Origin: Tabrizicola soli
Lineage (GTDB): Bacteria; Pseudomonadota; Alphaproteobacteria; Rhodobacterales; Rhodobacteraceae
Length of the DNA stretch: 48,996 nt
Assembly (NCBI RefSeq): GCF_015999335.1
Contig: NZ_JAEACP010000029.1
Location: 1 to 48,996 of the forward strand
Reading direction: 5' to 3'
Within the stretch, counting starts at the first letter, position 1, and the number at the start of each line of letters is the position of its first letter. Under the pieces are notes generated by a model, which was not told the origin of the DNA, made no database searches, and saw only the letters and a list, made by a program, of their open reading frames with translations. A program made the translations under genes and the position numbers. Of this stretch, positions 16,863-25,541 are shown one piece after another.

Positions 16863-17585
16863 ATGTCCTTCGCGTGGCACGAGATCCGTGATCACCTCAT
16901 GCAATCTTCCTCCAACCTTCACTTCCAGCGCCGTTTCGACGCCGTCAGGCGTGCGCAGGCCGCCATCGCACCGTTCCGGGATCCGGCGGCTCTGCTGGAC
17001 GGGCTGCATCGCACGACCGGCGATCCGGCCCGGAAGAACCTGATCCTCTCCGCGCTCGTCGAGGCGGCGCAGGGCGACGGGCCCGCGTCCGACTGCGCTC
17101 TGACGCTGCTGTTGCTGGCGCTCTGGCCCGGCCTCGACGCCATCCGGCGTCGGTCGATCTGGCGCAGGCTCGGCACCGCCGACGAGGTTGCGTCCGATGT
17201 TCTGGCGCGCACCACCGAGGCGATCCGCAGCCTCGACCTTGGGCGCGTCAACTGGATCGCGGCCACGGTCCTGCGCAACGTCGAGCGCGACATGATCCGC
17301 GTGCGCCAGCGCGACCAGGCGCGGGAACATCTCGCCAGCGGCGCCGACCCCGACGAGGTGGCGGACAGCGGCGACAGCGGGATCGGCGCGGCCGGGTACG
17401 CAAAGCTGAACGGCGCCATGCGGAAGCTGCTCGGCGACGACGCCCTCCTGGTGATTCGCGTGTCGATCGAGGGCTTCTCGCAGGCCGAGGTCGCCGTCGA
17501 ACTGGGGCTGACCGAGGCGGCCGCCCGCAAGCGGTACCAGCGCGCCATGCGCCGGCTGCGCGGCGCCCTCCAGGAAATCCCCTGA
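16863..17585 (+). CDS. sigma-factor-like transcription regulator
   Basis: 240 aa. The C-terminus (residues about 195-236: LVIRVSIEGFSQAEVAVELGLTEAAARKRYQRAMRRLR) matches a sigma-70 region 4 helix-turn-helix. The earlier part (about 95-150, RRLGTADEVASDVLARTTEAI then VNWIAATVLRNVERD) is compatible with a diverged region 2. It may direct RNA polymerase to phage promoters. No anti-sigma gene is seen beside it. Start ATG 16863 has no strong ribosome site. Confidence 0.6.
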   Translation: MSFAWHEIRDHLMQSSSNLHFQRRFDAVRRAQAAIAPFRDPAALLDGLHRTTGDPARKNLILSALVEAAQGDGPASDCALTLLLLALWPGLDAIRRRSIWRRLGTADEVASDVLARTTEAIRSLDLGRVNWIAATVLRNVERDMIRVRQRDQAREHLASGADPDEVADSGDSGIGAAGYAKLNGAMRKLLGDDALLVIRVSIEGFSQAEVAVELGLTEAAARKRYQRAMRRLRGALQEIP

Positions 17586-17590
17586 ACCGA

Positions 17591-17660
17591 TGTCCCGATC
17601 CGGTCCCGCCGGTGGCTTTTCCCATTCGAGCGCCCCGAGCGCCTTCCCTCCAACCGAAAG
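17591..17660 (+). repeat. conserved leader element, copy 1
   Basis: Starts with TGTCCCGATCCGGTC (17591-17605), identical to 19095-19109, followed by a C/G-rich block then CTTTTCCC, and near its end CCTCCAACCGAAAG. It lies in the 84-base gap before the ATG at 17670, at the same distance (about 80 bases) from a start codon as copy 2. Confidence 0.6.
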
Positions 17661-17669
17661 CAGACACGC

Positions 17670-17864
17670 ATGAACCGCACTGCCGATCTGTCGCTCGAGG
17701 ATTTCAGGCGTCTTCCGGGGCTCTATCGCCGCTGGGAGCTGACCGAGGTCTGCGAGCCCAACCGCAACTATCAGATCGAGGACGCCGGCGCCCATGCCGA
17801 CGGGACTCCGCTGCTGGCGATCTACGTCGCCGAGCCCGCGCCCGACGTCCGCGAGGCCGCGTGA
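17670..17864 (+). CDS. hypothetical phage protein, 64 aa
   Basis: Small acidic protein (LSLEDFRRLPGLYRRWELTEVCEPNRNY) with no hydrophobic segment. It follows copy 1 of the repeated leader. Its stop region TGATG could couple to an ATG at 17864 in the next frame, though the next gene more likely starts at 17903. Function unknown. Confidence 0.55.
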   Translation: MNRTADLSLEDFRRLPGLYRRWELTEVCEPNRNYQIEDAGAHADGTPLLAIYVAEPAPDVREAA

Positions 17865-17902
17865 TGCGCCTCCTCAATCACATCATCTCACGGAGAAAAG
17901 CC

Positions 17903-18199
17903 ATGCCGGACCAGCCGGACGACATCACCCGTCTTCGCGCCGCGAGCTACGCCCTCGAAGACCTCCCCGAAACCATCGCCTTCCCGCAGCGCCCCGGTGA
18001 CGAGCCGCGCGAGCCGCTGCCGGTCGTCGAGGCGACCTTGGACGAGATCGCCTTCGCGCTCGTGGAAGCGGAGCGCGAGAGCACGGCCGCCTACCGCCGC
18101 GCGGACGCGCTGAAGCGGCTCTACAAGCTCGCCCGCGAGGCCGGGTGCATCGGCGCAGACCGCGCCGCCGCTGCGGTGATGAAGAAGGAGGGCCAGTGA
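17903..18199 (+). CDS. hypothetical phage protein, 98 aa
   Basis: ATG 17903 has GGAG eight bases upstream and is preferred to ATG 17864. The second half is helical (LDEIAFALVEAERESTAAYRRADALKRLYKLA), likely a coiled or helical bundle. The stop overlaps the ATPase start (TGATG), so it is probably made together with the recombination genes. Family not recognised. Confidence 0.65.
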   Translation: MPDQPDDITRLRAASYALEDLPETIAFPQRPGDEPREPLPVVEATLDEIAFALVEAERESTAAYRRADALKRLYKLAREAGCIGADRAAAAVMKKEGQ

Positions 18200-19074
18200 T
18201 GGCCCTTCCGATCATCGGGGCCGACGAACGGCTCGCGCAGCGCAAGGGGATCAAAGGCGTCATCTTCGGCCGGTCCGGCATCGGCAAGACCAGCCTGCTC
18301 TGGACGCTGAATCCATCCGCCACGCTCTTCCTCGACCTCGAGGCCGGGGATCTGGCGGTCGAGGGGCTGGAGATCGACACGCTCCGGCCCCGGACCTGGA
18401 AGGAATGCCGCGATTTTGCGGTGTTCATCGGCGGGCCGAACCCGGCGCTGCGCGAGGATCAGCCCTACAGCCAGGCGCATTTCGACGAGGTCTGCGGCCG
18501 ATACGGCGATCCGGCGGTGATCGGGAAGTACGAGACCGTCTTCATCGACTCGATCACCGTGGCCGGGCGGCTCTGCTTCCAGTGGTGCCGTGGGCAGCCC
18601 GAGGCCTTCTCCGAGAAGACCGGCAAGCCCGACATCCGTGGCGCCTACGGTCTGCATGGCCGCGAGATGATTGGGTGGTTGACCCACCTGCAGCACACGC
18701 GCGGCAAGCATGTCTGGTTCGTGGGCATCCTCGACGAGCGGCTCGACGACTTCAACCGCAAGGTCTTCCAGCCGCAGATCGACGGCTCGAAGACCGGACT
18801 CGAACTGCCCGGGATCGTCGATCAGGTCATCACCATGGCCGACATCGCCGATGTCAACGGCCAGCCGCAGCGCGCATTCGTCTGCCAGACGCTGAACCCA
18901 TGGGGCTATCCGGCCAAGGACCGCTCTGGTCGCCTCGATAGGGTCGAGGCCCCGCATCTCGGACGGCTGATGGAGAAGATCCAGCGTCCCGCGGCGCCTG
19001 CCTCCGAACGCCTGACCTGGCCGCCGGTGACGCCCACCGATCCCGCCTCCGCGCAGGAGCCCGACCATGGCTGA
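18199..19074 (+). CDS. RecA-like AAA ATPase, Sak4-type recombinase
   Basis: 291 aa with Walker A GRSGIGKTS (about residues 24-32), a Walker B-like strand ending VFIDSIT (about 114-120) and the VWFVGILDERLDDF block typical of phage AAA_24/Sak4 proteins. These are single-strand annealing or strand-exchange proteins of phage recombination. Neighbours fit: a putative ssDNA-binding protein and a helicase follow. Start overlaps the previous stop. Confidence 0.8.
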   Translation: MALPIIGADERLAQRKGIKGVIFGRSGIGKTSLLWTLNPSATLFLDLEAGDLAVEGLEIDTLRPRTWKECRDFAVFIGGPNPALREDQPYSQAHFDEVCGRYGDPAVIGKYETVFIDSITVAGRLCFQWCRGQPEAFSEKTGKPDIRGAYGLHGREMIGWLTHLQHTRGKHVWFVGILDERLDDFNRKVFQPQIDGSKTGLELPGIVDQVITMADIADVNGQPQRAFVCQTLNPWGYPAKDRSGRLDRVEAPHLGRLMEKIQRPAAPASERLTWPPVTPTDPASAQEPDHG

Positions 19075-19094
19075 GCCCAACTCGCCATGCCCGG

Positions 19095-19165
19095 TGTCCC
19101 GATCCGGTCGCCGGGGTGGCCTTTCCCCACTGACGCCGCTGCGCGTCCCATCCTCCAACTGAAAG
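19095..19165 (+). repeat. conserved leader element, copy 2
   Basis: Matches 17591-17660 with an identical first 15 bases, the conserved G/C block plus CTTTCCCC, and the late CCTCCAACTGAAAG. The G/C block can pair GGTCGC with GTGGCC (with G-T pairs) around CGGG, followed by TTT, so a small attenuator-like hairpin is possible in this copy; copy 1 folds less well. Confidence 0.6.
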
Positions 19166-19175
19166 GAGCCGCGCA

Positions 19176-19799
19176 ATGTCCGGACCCTGGAACGACTTCA
19201 ACTCCGCCCAATCCAACACCAACGTCATCCCCAAGGGCACGCTCGCCAAGGTTCGCCTGACGCTCCGCCCGGGCGGCTTCGACGACCCCTCGCAGGGCTG
19301 GACCGGCGGCTGGGCGCGCCGCGCCGCCACCGGCGCCGTCTATCTCGACGCCGAATATACGGTGCTCGAGGGTCCCTATGCCCGGCGCAAGATCTGGTCG
19401 CTGATCGGTCTCTACAGCCCGAAGGGCCCGGACTGGGCGAACATGGGGCGCGGCCTGATCCGCGGCATCCTCAACTCGGCGCGCGGCGTGTCGGACAAGG
19501 ACAACTCGCCCGAGGCGCAGGCCCGCCGCCGCATCAACGGCTTCGGTGATCTCGACGGCGTCGAGTTCGTCGCCCGCATCGACATCGGCACCGACACCAA
19601 CGGCGAGGACAAGAACGAGATCCGCGCCGCCGTCACCCCCGATCACCGCGACTACGCCGCGCTGATGGGCACGGTCGCGCCGCAGTTCACCGCCGCCCCG
19701 GCGCAGGGCCACGCCCCGCAGCAGCCCGCCACGGCCACCCAGCCCAGCCAGCCCGAATCCGCCCCCGGCGCTGCCGGTCGGCCGAGCTGGGCGCAGTAA
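19176..19799 (+). CDS. putative phage ssDNA-binding protein
   Basis: 207 aa. Starts MSGPWNDFNSAQSNTNVIPKG, with a beta-rich core (residues 25-150: KVRLTLRPGG, YLDAEYTVLEGPYARRKIW, GVEFVARIDI) and a disordered Pro/Gln/Ala tail ending GRPSWAQ, an overall plan like SSB proteins whose tail recruits partners. Position between the Sak4-like ATPase and the helicase supports this. AAAGGAG sits ten bases before the ATG. Family assignment is inferred. Confidence 0.6.
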   Translation: MSGPWNDFNSAQSNTNVIPKGTLAKVRLTLRPGGFDDPSQGWTGGWARRAATGAVYLDAEYTVLEGPYARRKIWSLIGLYSPKGPDWANMGRGLIRGILNSARGVSDKDNSPEAQARRRINGFGDLDGVEFVARIDIGTDTNGEDKNEIRAAVTPDHRDYAALMGTVAPQFTAAPAQGHAPQQPATATQPSQPESAPGAAGRPSWAQ

Positions 19800-19813
19800 G
19801 GGGGATCCCGGCC

Positions 19814-21541
19814 ATGCGCCTGCGCCCCCGCCAGAAGACCTTCGTCGAGCGCAGCGTGGTTGCGCTCGCTTCCCGCGGCAACACGCTGGGCGTGGCGCCC
19901 ACGGGTGCTGGCAAGACCATCATGCTCTCGGCGGTCACCGGCGAGATGATCGGCGACGGCGCCAAGGCCTGCGTGCTGGCTCATCGCGACGAGCTGACCG
20001 CGCAGAACCGCGCCAAGTTCCAGCGCGTGGTGCCGGGCGTCACCACATCGGTGATCGACGCCACCGAGAAGTCCTGGGGCGGCCAGGTCGCCTTCGCGAT
20101 GGTGCCAACGCTGGCGCGGGACTCGAACCTCGCCGACATGCCGCGCCTCGACCTGCTGGTTGTCGATGAGGCGCACCATGCCGTCGCCGACAGTTACCGC
20201 CGCATCATCGACCGGGTGCGGGAGGCCAATCCCGACGCGCGGATCTTCGGGGTCACGGCGACGCCGAACCGGGGCGACAGGAAGGGCCTGCGCGAGGTCT
20301 TCGACAACGTCGCCGACCAGGTCCGGCTGGGCGAGTTGATCGCCTCTGGCCACCTCGTGCCGCCGCGCACCTTCGTCATCGATGTGGGCGTGCAGGACGA
20401 GTTGCGCTCGGTCCGGAAGACCATGTCGGATTTCGACATGGCGGAGGTGGCGGGCATCATGGACCGCGCCCCCGTCACCGACGAGGTGATCCGGCACTGG
20501 AAGGAGAAGGCGCAAGAGGCGGGGAGCGGTGGAGCCGCGACAGGGAATGGAAGAAACTACCGGCAGACCGTGGTGTTCTGCTCCACCGTCGCGCACGCCG
20601 AGCATGTCACCGAGGCGTTCAGGGCAGCTGGCGTTTCCGCCGCGCTGATCCACGGCGATCTGGCGGCCGAGACGCGGAAGGCGATCCTCGCCGACTACGC
20701 GGCGGGGGACATCCGCGTCGTGGTCAACGTGGCGGTGCTGACCGAGGGCTGGGACCATCCGCCCACCTCCTGCGTCGTGCTGCTGCGGCCGAGTTCCTAC
20801 AAGTCGACCATGATCCAGATGGTCGGGCGGGGCCTGCGCACGGTGGATCCCGAAGAACACCCCGGCATCGTCAAGACCGACTGCATCGTGCTGGATTTCG
20901 GGACATCGAGCCTGATCCACGGCACGCTGGAACAGGATGTCGATCTGGACGGCAAGACCGAGACCGGTGAGGCCCCCACCAAGACCTGTCCGGCTTGCGA
21001 GGCAGAGATCCCCCTGGCCGCCAGCGAATGCCCGCTCTGCGGCGAGGCGTTCCCGCGCGAGGACGAAGGGGCCGGCGAAGGCGGCGACACTGTCCCGCTG
21101 TCGGGTTTCATGATGACCGAGATCGACCTCCTGAAGCGGTCCAGCTTCGCATGGGTCGATCTCTTCGGCACCGACGATGCGCTGATGGCCACCGGCTTCA
21201 CCGCCTGGGGCGGCATCTTCTGGTTGGAGGGCCAATGGTATGCGGTCGGGGGCCGGCGCGGCGCCACGACACGCCTGCTCGGCATCGGCGAGCGGACAGT
21301 CTGCCTTGCGCAGGCCGATGACTGGCTGAACGAGCACGAAAGCGACGAGAGCGCCTTCAAGACCCGTTCCTGGCTGCGTCAGCCGCCGACCGAGAAGCAG
21401 CTGCAATTCCTGCCCCCCGAATGCCGCCACGACTTCGGCCTGACGCGATACCGCGCCTCGGCGCTGATCTCGTTCCAGTTCAACAAGCGCGACATCCGCC
21501 GGCTGGTGATGGCCGCCGAGCCCGAGCGGAGGGCCGCGTGA
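19814..21541 (+). CDS. DEAD/DEAH-box superfamily 2 helicase
   Basis: 575 aa. Motif I PTGAGKT (29-35), motif II DEAH (118-121), motif III TATPNR, motif V/VI region VLTEGWDHP and MVGRGLRT. A zinc-ribbon insertion (CPACEAEI, CPLCGEAF, around residue 395) follows the helicase core, then a C-terminal domain with FAWVDLFG. Phage replication or recombination helicase of the SSL2/RadD type. The stop overlaps the GTG of the next gene. Confidence 0.88.
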   Translation: MRLRPRQKTFVERSVVALASRGNTLGVAPTGAGKTIMLSAVTGEMIGDGAKACVLAHRDELTAQNRAKFQRVVPGVTTSVIDATEKSWGGQVAFAMVPTLARDSNLADMPRLDLLVVDEAHHAVADSYRRIIDRVREANPDARIFGVTATPNRGDRKGLREVFDNVADQVRLGELIASGHLVPPRTFVIDVGVQDELRSVRKTMSDFDMAEVAGIMDRAPVTDEVIRHWKEKAQEAGSGGAATGNGRNYRQTVVFCSTVAHAEHVTEAFRAAGVSAALIHGDLAAETRKAILADYAAGDIRVVVNVAVLTEGWDHPPTSCVVLLRPSSYKSTMIQMVGRGLRTVDPEEHPGIVKTDCIVLDFGTSSLIHGTLEQDVDLDGKTETGEAPTKTCPACEAEIPLAASECPLCGEAFPREDEGAGEGGDTVPLSGFMMTEIDLLKRSSFAWVDLFGTDDALMATGFTAWGGIFWLEGQWYAVGGRRGATTRLLGIGERTVCLAQADDWLNEHESDESAFKTRSWLRQPPTEKQLQFLPPECRHDFGLTRYRASALISFQFNKRDIRRLVMAAEPERRAA

Positions 21542-21966
21542 ACGATGGCGCGCAAATCCCGGCGCCGCCCGCGCTGGGTCCGGATCGGCCCGGCCATGAT
21601 CGCCTCTGGCATCCGCGGCCGATCCTCTGCGCCGTCTGCACATCCCGCACCCGCGGCTTTGGCTGGTTCGATCCCAGCCGGCTGCGCCCCAAGCGCACTC
21701 GCCGCTGGTTCTGCTCCATGGGCTGCCAGACGGCCTTCACCCGCAAAGCGAGGAAAGGAATGAGCGTGGTCGATTTCACCGAAGAGGAAAGCCAGGCGTT
21801 GCCCGCCGTGATGCGCGCGCTCGCCCCCGAGATGGAGCGGATCGGCTGGGACCGACCGCTGGCCGGGCTGACCAAGAATGACATGCACCGGCTGATCGTC
21901 GCCACCGTCGAGGCCTTCCGCGCCGAGATGGCCGAGATTGCCAGCCAGTCGGAGGTCCCCTTCTGA
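21538..21966 (+). CDS. DUF6511 domain-containing protein
   Basis: 142 aa from a GTG at 21538 that overlaps the helicase stop (GTGA). Residues 32-65 hold the family signature: CAVC, GFGWFDP and RWFCSMGCQ, a probable zinc site. The C-terminal half is helical. The gene is a regular member of this phage replication block in Rhodobacterales; role unknown. TGATG overlap to the nuclease gene. Confidence 0.75.
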   Translation: MNDGAQIPAPPALGPDRPGHDRLWHPRPILCAVCTSRTRGFGWFDPSRLRPKRTRRWFCSMGCQTAFTRKARKGMSVVDFTEEESQALPAVMRALAPEMERIGWDRPLAGLTKNDMHRLIVATVEAFRAEMAEIASQSEVPF

Positions 21967-22733
21967 TGCTGGACTATAATCGCCGTCCCAGCTTCGCCGA
22001 CCGGGTCAACGCCGCCGTCGATCAGGCGCTCACCGCCGATCAAGCCACGCGGCCGCCCCGCGACTATCTCGGCGGCTCGCGCCTCGGCCATGCCTGCGAG
22101 CGCGCCCTGCAGTTCGAGTTCACTTCGACGCCGAAGGACGAGGATCAGGAGTTCACCGGGCAGGCGCTGCGCATCTTCGCCATCGGCCACGCGCTCGAGG
22201 ATCTGGCCGTCGCCTGGCTGCGCGGCGCGGGCTTCGACCTATACACCCGCAAGGGCAACCGGTCCGATGGCGGCCAGTTCGGTTTCTCGGTCGCTGGCGG
22301 GCGCATCCGCGGTCATGTCGACGGGATCGTCGCCGCCGGGCCCGAAGGCTTCGGTCTCGCCGTTCCCGCGCTCTGGGAATGCAAGACCATGAACGCGAAG
22401 AATTGGCGCGCCTGCGTCAAGGACGGCGTGACGAAGTCGAAGCCGGTCTACGCCGCCCAGATCGCGGTCTATCAGGCCTACATGGAAGGAACGGTCCCTG
22501 GCATCTCGGCCGCGCCCGCGCTCTTCACCGCGATCAACAAGGACACCGCCGAGCTGCACCACGAGCAGGTCGCCTTCGACGCTGATCTCGCGCAGCGCAT
22601 GTCCGACCGGGGCGTCCGGATCCTGCAGGCGACCGATGCGGGCGAGCTGTTGCCCCGTATCGGCACCAACCGCGACTTCTTCGAATGCCGCTTCTGCCCA
22701 TGGGCCGCGCGCTGCTGGGGGCTGCCCGGATGA
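21966..22733 (+). CDS. Cas4-like PD-(D/E)XK nuclease with four-Cys cluster
   Basis: 255 aa. Nuclease residues: His75 in GHALED, Asp119 in GHVDG and Glu138-x-Lys140 (ECKTM). Cys44 plus Cys241, Cys244 and Cys250 give the one-plus-three spacing of an iron-sulfur cluster, as in Cas4 and AddB-type exonucleases. No CRISPR or cas genes are nearby, so this is a phage replication or recombination exonuclease rather than an adaptation protein. It overlaps the primase start by four bases. Confidence 0.82.
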   Translation: MLDYNRRPSFADRVNAAVDQALTADQATRPPRDYLGGSRLGHACERALQFEFTSTPKDEDQEFTGQALRIFAIGHALEDLAVAWLRGAGFDLYTRKGNRSDGGQFGFSVAGGRIRGHVDGIVAAGPEGFGLAVPALWECKTMNAKNWRACVKDGVTKSKPVYAAQIAVYQAYMEGTVPGISAAPALFTAINKDTAELHHEQVAFDADLAQRMSDRGVRILQATDAGELLPRIGTNRDFFECRFCPWAARCWGLPG

Positions 22734-25129
22734 GCAACGCGCCCGTCGAGCCGCCCGATCCACCCCAGACACTTGAGGATGCGCCCATGACCGCCGATTA
22801 CGAAGACCGCTCCGCCCCGCCCGACGCATCGACGGGCAATCTCGTCCACTTCAACCCCTGGCGGGATTTCAACGATGCCGCCCCGACGGCCGATGTCTTC
22901 GGCGACGAGCCCGACCCCGAGCAGATCACCCAGTTCATGGAGGTGGTCTTTGGCTACTGCGACGGTCTGATCCCGGTGCGCAGTTTCATCGACAAGGGGC
23001 AGGGCATCGACGGCCGCCCGCACAACATCTGGATCGAGGCCGAGGCGGGTGTTGCTGGAAAGATGGCCACCTTCGCCACATGGGCCTCGCGTGAGGGGGC
23101 CGCAGTCTATGTCATCCCCGGCACGGTCGCCGCAGTCGGCCATGCCAAGGCGACGGAAATCCTGCAGATGCAGGCCGTGGTCGTGGACATCGACAGCGGT
23201 GACATCGCCGCCAAACGCGCTCATCTGGAGCGCCATCTCGGGCCGCCCACCATGGTCGTGGAAAGCGGTGGTGTCACGGCCGAGGGGCAGCGCAAGGCCC
23301 ATGTCTGGTGGAAACTCACAGAACCCGCCGAGGGCAGCGACATCGCCCGCGTGACGCGCCTGCGCGGCGACATTGCCGCCAAGGTCGGGGGCGACATGCA
23401 TTTCCGCTCGGCCCACCAGCCGATCCGGGTGGCTGGGTCTGTCTATTACAAGAACAACCTCAAGACGCAGGTCCGGATCGTCGAACTGAACGCGGGCCTC
23501 GAGCGGGATGTGGGAGAGTTCATCGAGGCTGTGGCCGACATGCCTCCTGCACCCGGTATCAGTCAGGCACCGGATTTCGCCACGCCGGACAAGCCCCGCG
23601 TCGACGATGTGCTGGTAACCCCGGTGCGCGAGGGTGGGCAGGACGACTGGTCCCGTTTCGAGGGGGCATCGGCCGCGATCGGCCATTTCATCCGCATGGT
23701 CCACGAGGGCCGGATGTCGAAGGACGAGGGCTGGCAGGCGATCTGTGGCTACAACGCCGCCATGCTGCGGCCCCAGTGGCCGGTGGAGAGGCTCAAGCGC
23801 GAGTCCGAGCGCCTCTGGGCGATCCATGTCGAGAATCATGGACCACCGCTGATCCGGCTCGACAGCGCAGCACCTGTGCCGAATGAACTGCCCTCATTCA
23901 CGCTGGGTGCGCTACTCGACGACCAGAGCCCGATGCCCGCCGACATCATCGCGCCGCGCGTCCTGACGCCTGGGGGGCTTCTGGTTCTTGGCGGCGCGCC
24001 CAAGGTCGGCAAGAGCGATCTCTTGATTTCCTGGCTCGTGCACATGGCGGCGGGCCAGCCATTCCTCGGCTTCACTCCGCCACGGCCCCTGAGAATCTTC
24101 TACCTGCAGGCGGAGATCCAGTATCACTATCTGCGGGAGCGCATGCAGCAGGTGACGCTGCCCGCGAGGCTTCTGATCGCCGCCCGCGACAACCTGGTTG
24201 CCACGCCAAAGCTGAAGATGCTGCTGGACACCGAGGGCAGCGTGCGCGTGGCGCAAGCTATCCGGCATGCTTTCCCGGGCGATCCTGTCGACATCATCTG
24301 CATCGACCCCATCCGCAATCTCTTCGACGGCGGCCCGGACGGCGGCGGCGAGAACGACAACGCCGCGATGATGTTCTTCCTGAAGGACCGAGTCGAGGTT
24401 TTGCGCGACCACATCAGCCACGACTGCGGCGTCATCCTGGTCCACCATACCAAGAAGCTCAGCAAGCAGCAGGTGAAGGATGATCCCTTCCTCGCCCTCT
24501 CGGGGGCCAGCGCGCTCAGGGGTTTCTACACCACCGGCCTGATCCTGCACCGCCCCGACGAGGACAACCCGCAGCGCAAGCTCGAGATCGAGTTGCGTAA
24601 CGGTCCAGCTTTGACCGCCAAGCTGATCGACAAGGTCAGGGGCGAATGGGTCGAGATAAACGCCATCAACGAACGGCTGGTGCGCGCTGAGGTGGGGGCA
24701 AAGCACGATGCTGAGCGCGACCGCAAGGGCGAGGCGATCGTCCACATCCTCATGAACGAGGCCCTGACGGGCCGGATGTACACCATGACCCTGTTCGCCG
24801 AGTCCTTCGAGAACACGAGCGGCCTCAGCGGCCAGACCAGCATCCGCGACCGCCTCAATGTGCTGACCACCAAGGGGGTCATCAAGTTCGTCAAGGGCGA
24901 CGCTGCCAGCGCCCTCGGCCTGCCGACGGATCGCAGCAAGTATGGCTATCTCTGCACCGAGTTCATGGAGCTGGCGATCGGTGACGAGGTCGTGGATCCC
25001 GACACCGGTGAAGTCCGCTTGGCGCGGATTCCGGTGCTACCGAGTCACTACAAATGCCCCCAAACCGGAGCGCTCCTGCCGGTCGAAAACCCCGCTGTCT
25101 GGGTCTATCCGGAGGGGTTTGAGGGATGA
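22730..25129 (+). CDS. primase-polymerase/helicase fusion (RepA-type AAA ATPase)
   Basis: 799 aa. The N-terminal part looks like an AEP/RepB-type primase: VVVDIDSGD (Asp153, Asp155), His191 in KAHVWWKL, and AHQPIRVAGS. After a linker comes a RecA-fold ATPase (AAA_25): Walker A GGAPKVGKSD (421-430), Walker B IICIDPI (about 520), and VILVHHTKK. It probably initiates phage DNA synthesis. ATG 22730 overlaps the nuclease stop; ATG 22787 is an alternative. The iteron cluster starts 26 bases after its stop. Confidence 0.82.
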   Translation: MSNAPVEPPDPPQTLEDAPMTADYEDRSAPPDASTGNLVHFNPWRDFNDAAPTADVFGDEPDPEQITQFMEVVFGYCDGLIPVRSFIDKGQGIDGRPHNIWIEAEAGVAGKMATFATWASREGAAVYVIPGTVAAVGHAKATEILQMQAVVVDIDSGDIAAKRAHLERHLGPPTMVVESGGVTAEGQRKAHVWWKLTEPAEGSDIARVTRLRGDIAAKVGGDMHFRSAHQPIRVAGSVYYKNNLKTQVRIVELNAGLERDVGEFIEAVADMPPAPGISQAPDFATPDKPRVDDVLVTPVREGGQDDWSRFEGASAAIGHFIRMVHEGRMSKDEGWQAICGYNAAMLRPQWPVERLKRESERLWAIHVENHGPPLIRLDSAAPVPNELPSFTLGALLDDQSPMPADIIAPRVLTPGGLLVLGGAPKVGKSDLLISWLVHMAAGQPFLGFTPPRPLRIFYLQAEIQYHYLRERMQQVTLPARLLIAARDNLVATPKLKMLLDTEGSVRVAQAIRHAFPGDPVDIICIDPIRNLFDGGPDGGGENDNAAMMFFLKDRVEVLRDHISHDCGVILVHHTKKLSKQQVKDDPFLALSGASALRGFYTTGLILHRPDEDNPQRKLEIELRNGPALTAKLIDKVRGEWVEINAINERLVRAEVGAKHDAERDRKGEAIVHILMNEALTGRMYTMTLFAESFENTSGLSGQTSIRDRLNVLTTKGVIKFVKGDAASALGLPTDRSKYGYLCTEFMELAIGDEVVDPDTGEVRLARIPVLPSHYKCPQTGALLPVENPAVWVYPEGFEG

Positions 25130-25154
25130 GCTTGGGCGCCCCGATACGATCCGC

Positions 25155-25351
25155 AATCTGGCGCGTCGATCCCGAAATCTGGCCAGATTTCGCGCAATCT
25201 GGAATCCCGGCGCAATCTGGAATCTGGCTTTTCTGCCGTGATTTCAAATGCTTGATGGCCGCGATCCAGATTGCGGAGGGGGTCGTCCGAAATCTGATCC
25301 GCAATCTGGAGTCTGCAATAAATATCAGTGGGTTGCGCCAGATTCCAGATT
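25155..25351. repeat. iteron cluster, putative phage replication origin
   Basis: The heptamer AATCTGG is present exactly six times on the plus strand (25155, 25176, 25196, 25214, 25221, 25303) and four times as CCAGATT (25183, 25266, 25338, 25345), plus AATCTGA at 25291. Many are preceded by CGC or CGA. Two copies meet head to head in a perfect 20-bp palindrome (25173-25192). A short A/T-rich stretch (25316-25327) lies among them. Location directly after a primase/helicase gene fits an origin bound by the initiator. Confidence 0.75.
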
Positions 25352-25370
25352 TCGGAAAGAGCCCCCCTAA

Positions 25371-25418
25371 AGGGGTGGGTGCACCCCCCGCAAGGGCGGG
25401 GATGCACCACCCACCCCT
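25371..25418. repeat. large composite hairpin beside the iterons
   Basis: AGGGGTGGG..TGCA (25371-25383) pairs with 25403-25418 except for a three-base bulge, and encloses a second perfect hairpin CCCCGC-AAGG-GCGGGG (25386-25401). No T run follows. It could mark the edge of the origin or act as a transcription pause before the resolvase gene. Confidence 0.55.
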
Positions 25419-25541
25419 GGGCGATGTTCCCGGGCCGAAACCTTGGTCCGAGGACGATCCGACGACGGCGGCCCCGTACCGCCAAGCACCAGACCGCCGT
25501 CGTCTTCCACCACCACAGGCCACCGGCAAGGGAGACCCATC

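Noticed and set aside
19652-21643. 663-aa minus-strand open frame
   Set aside because: Shadow of the DEAH helicase gene; no recognisable domain.
21966-22733. Cas4-like gene as evidence of a CRISPR-Cas locus
   Set aside because: No cas1/cas2, effector or repeat-spacer array is visible anywhere; the gene is coupled to phage replication genes.
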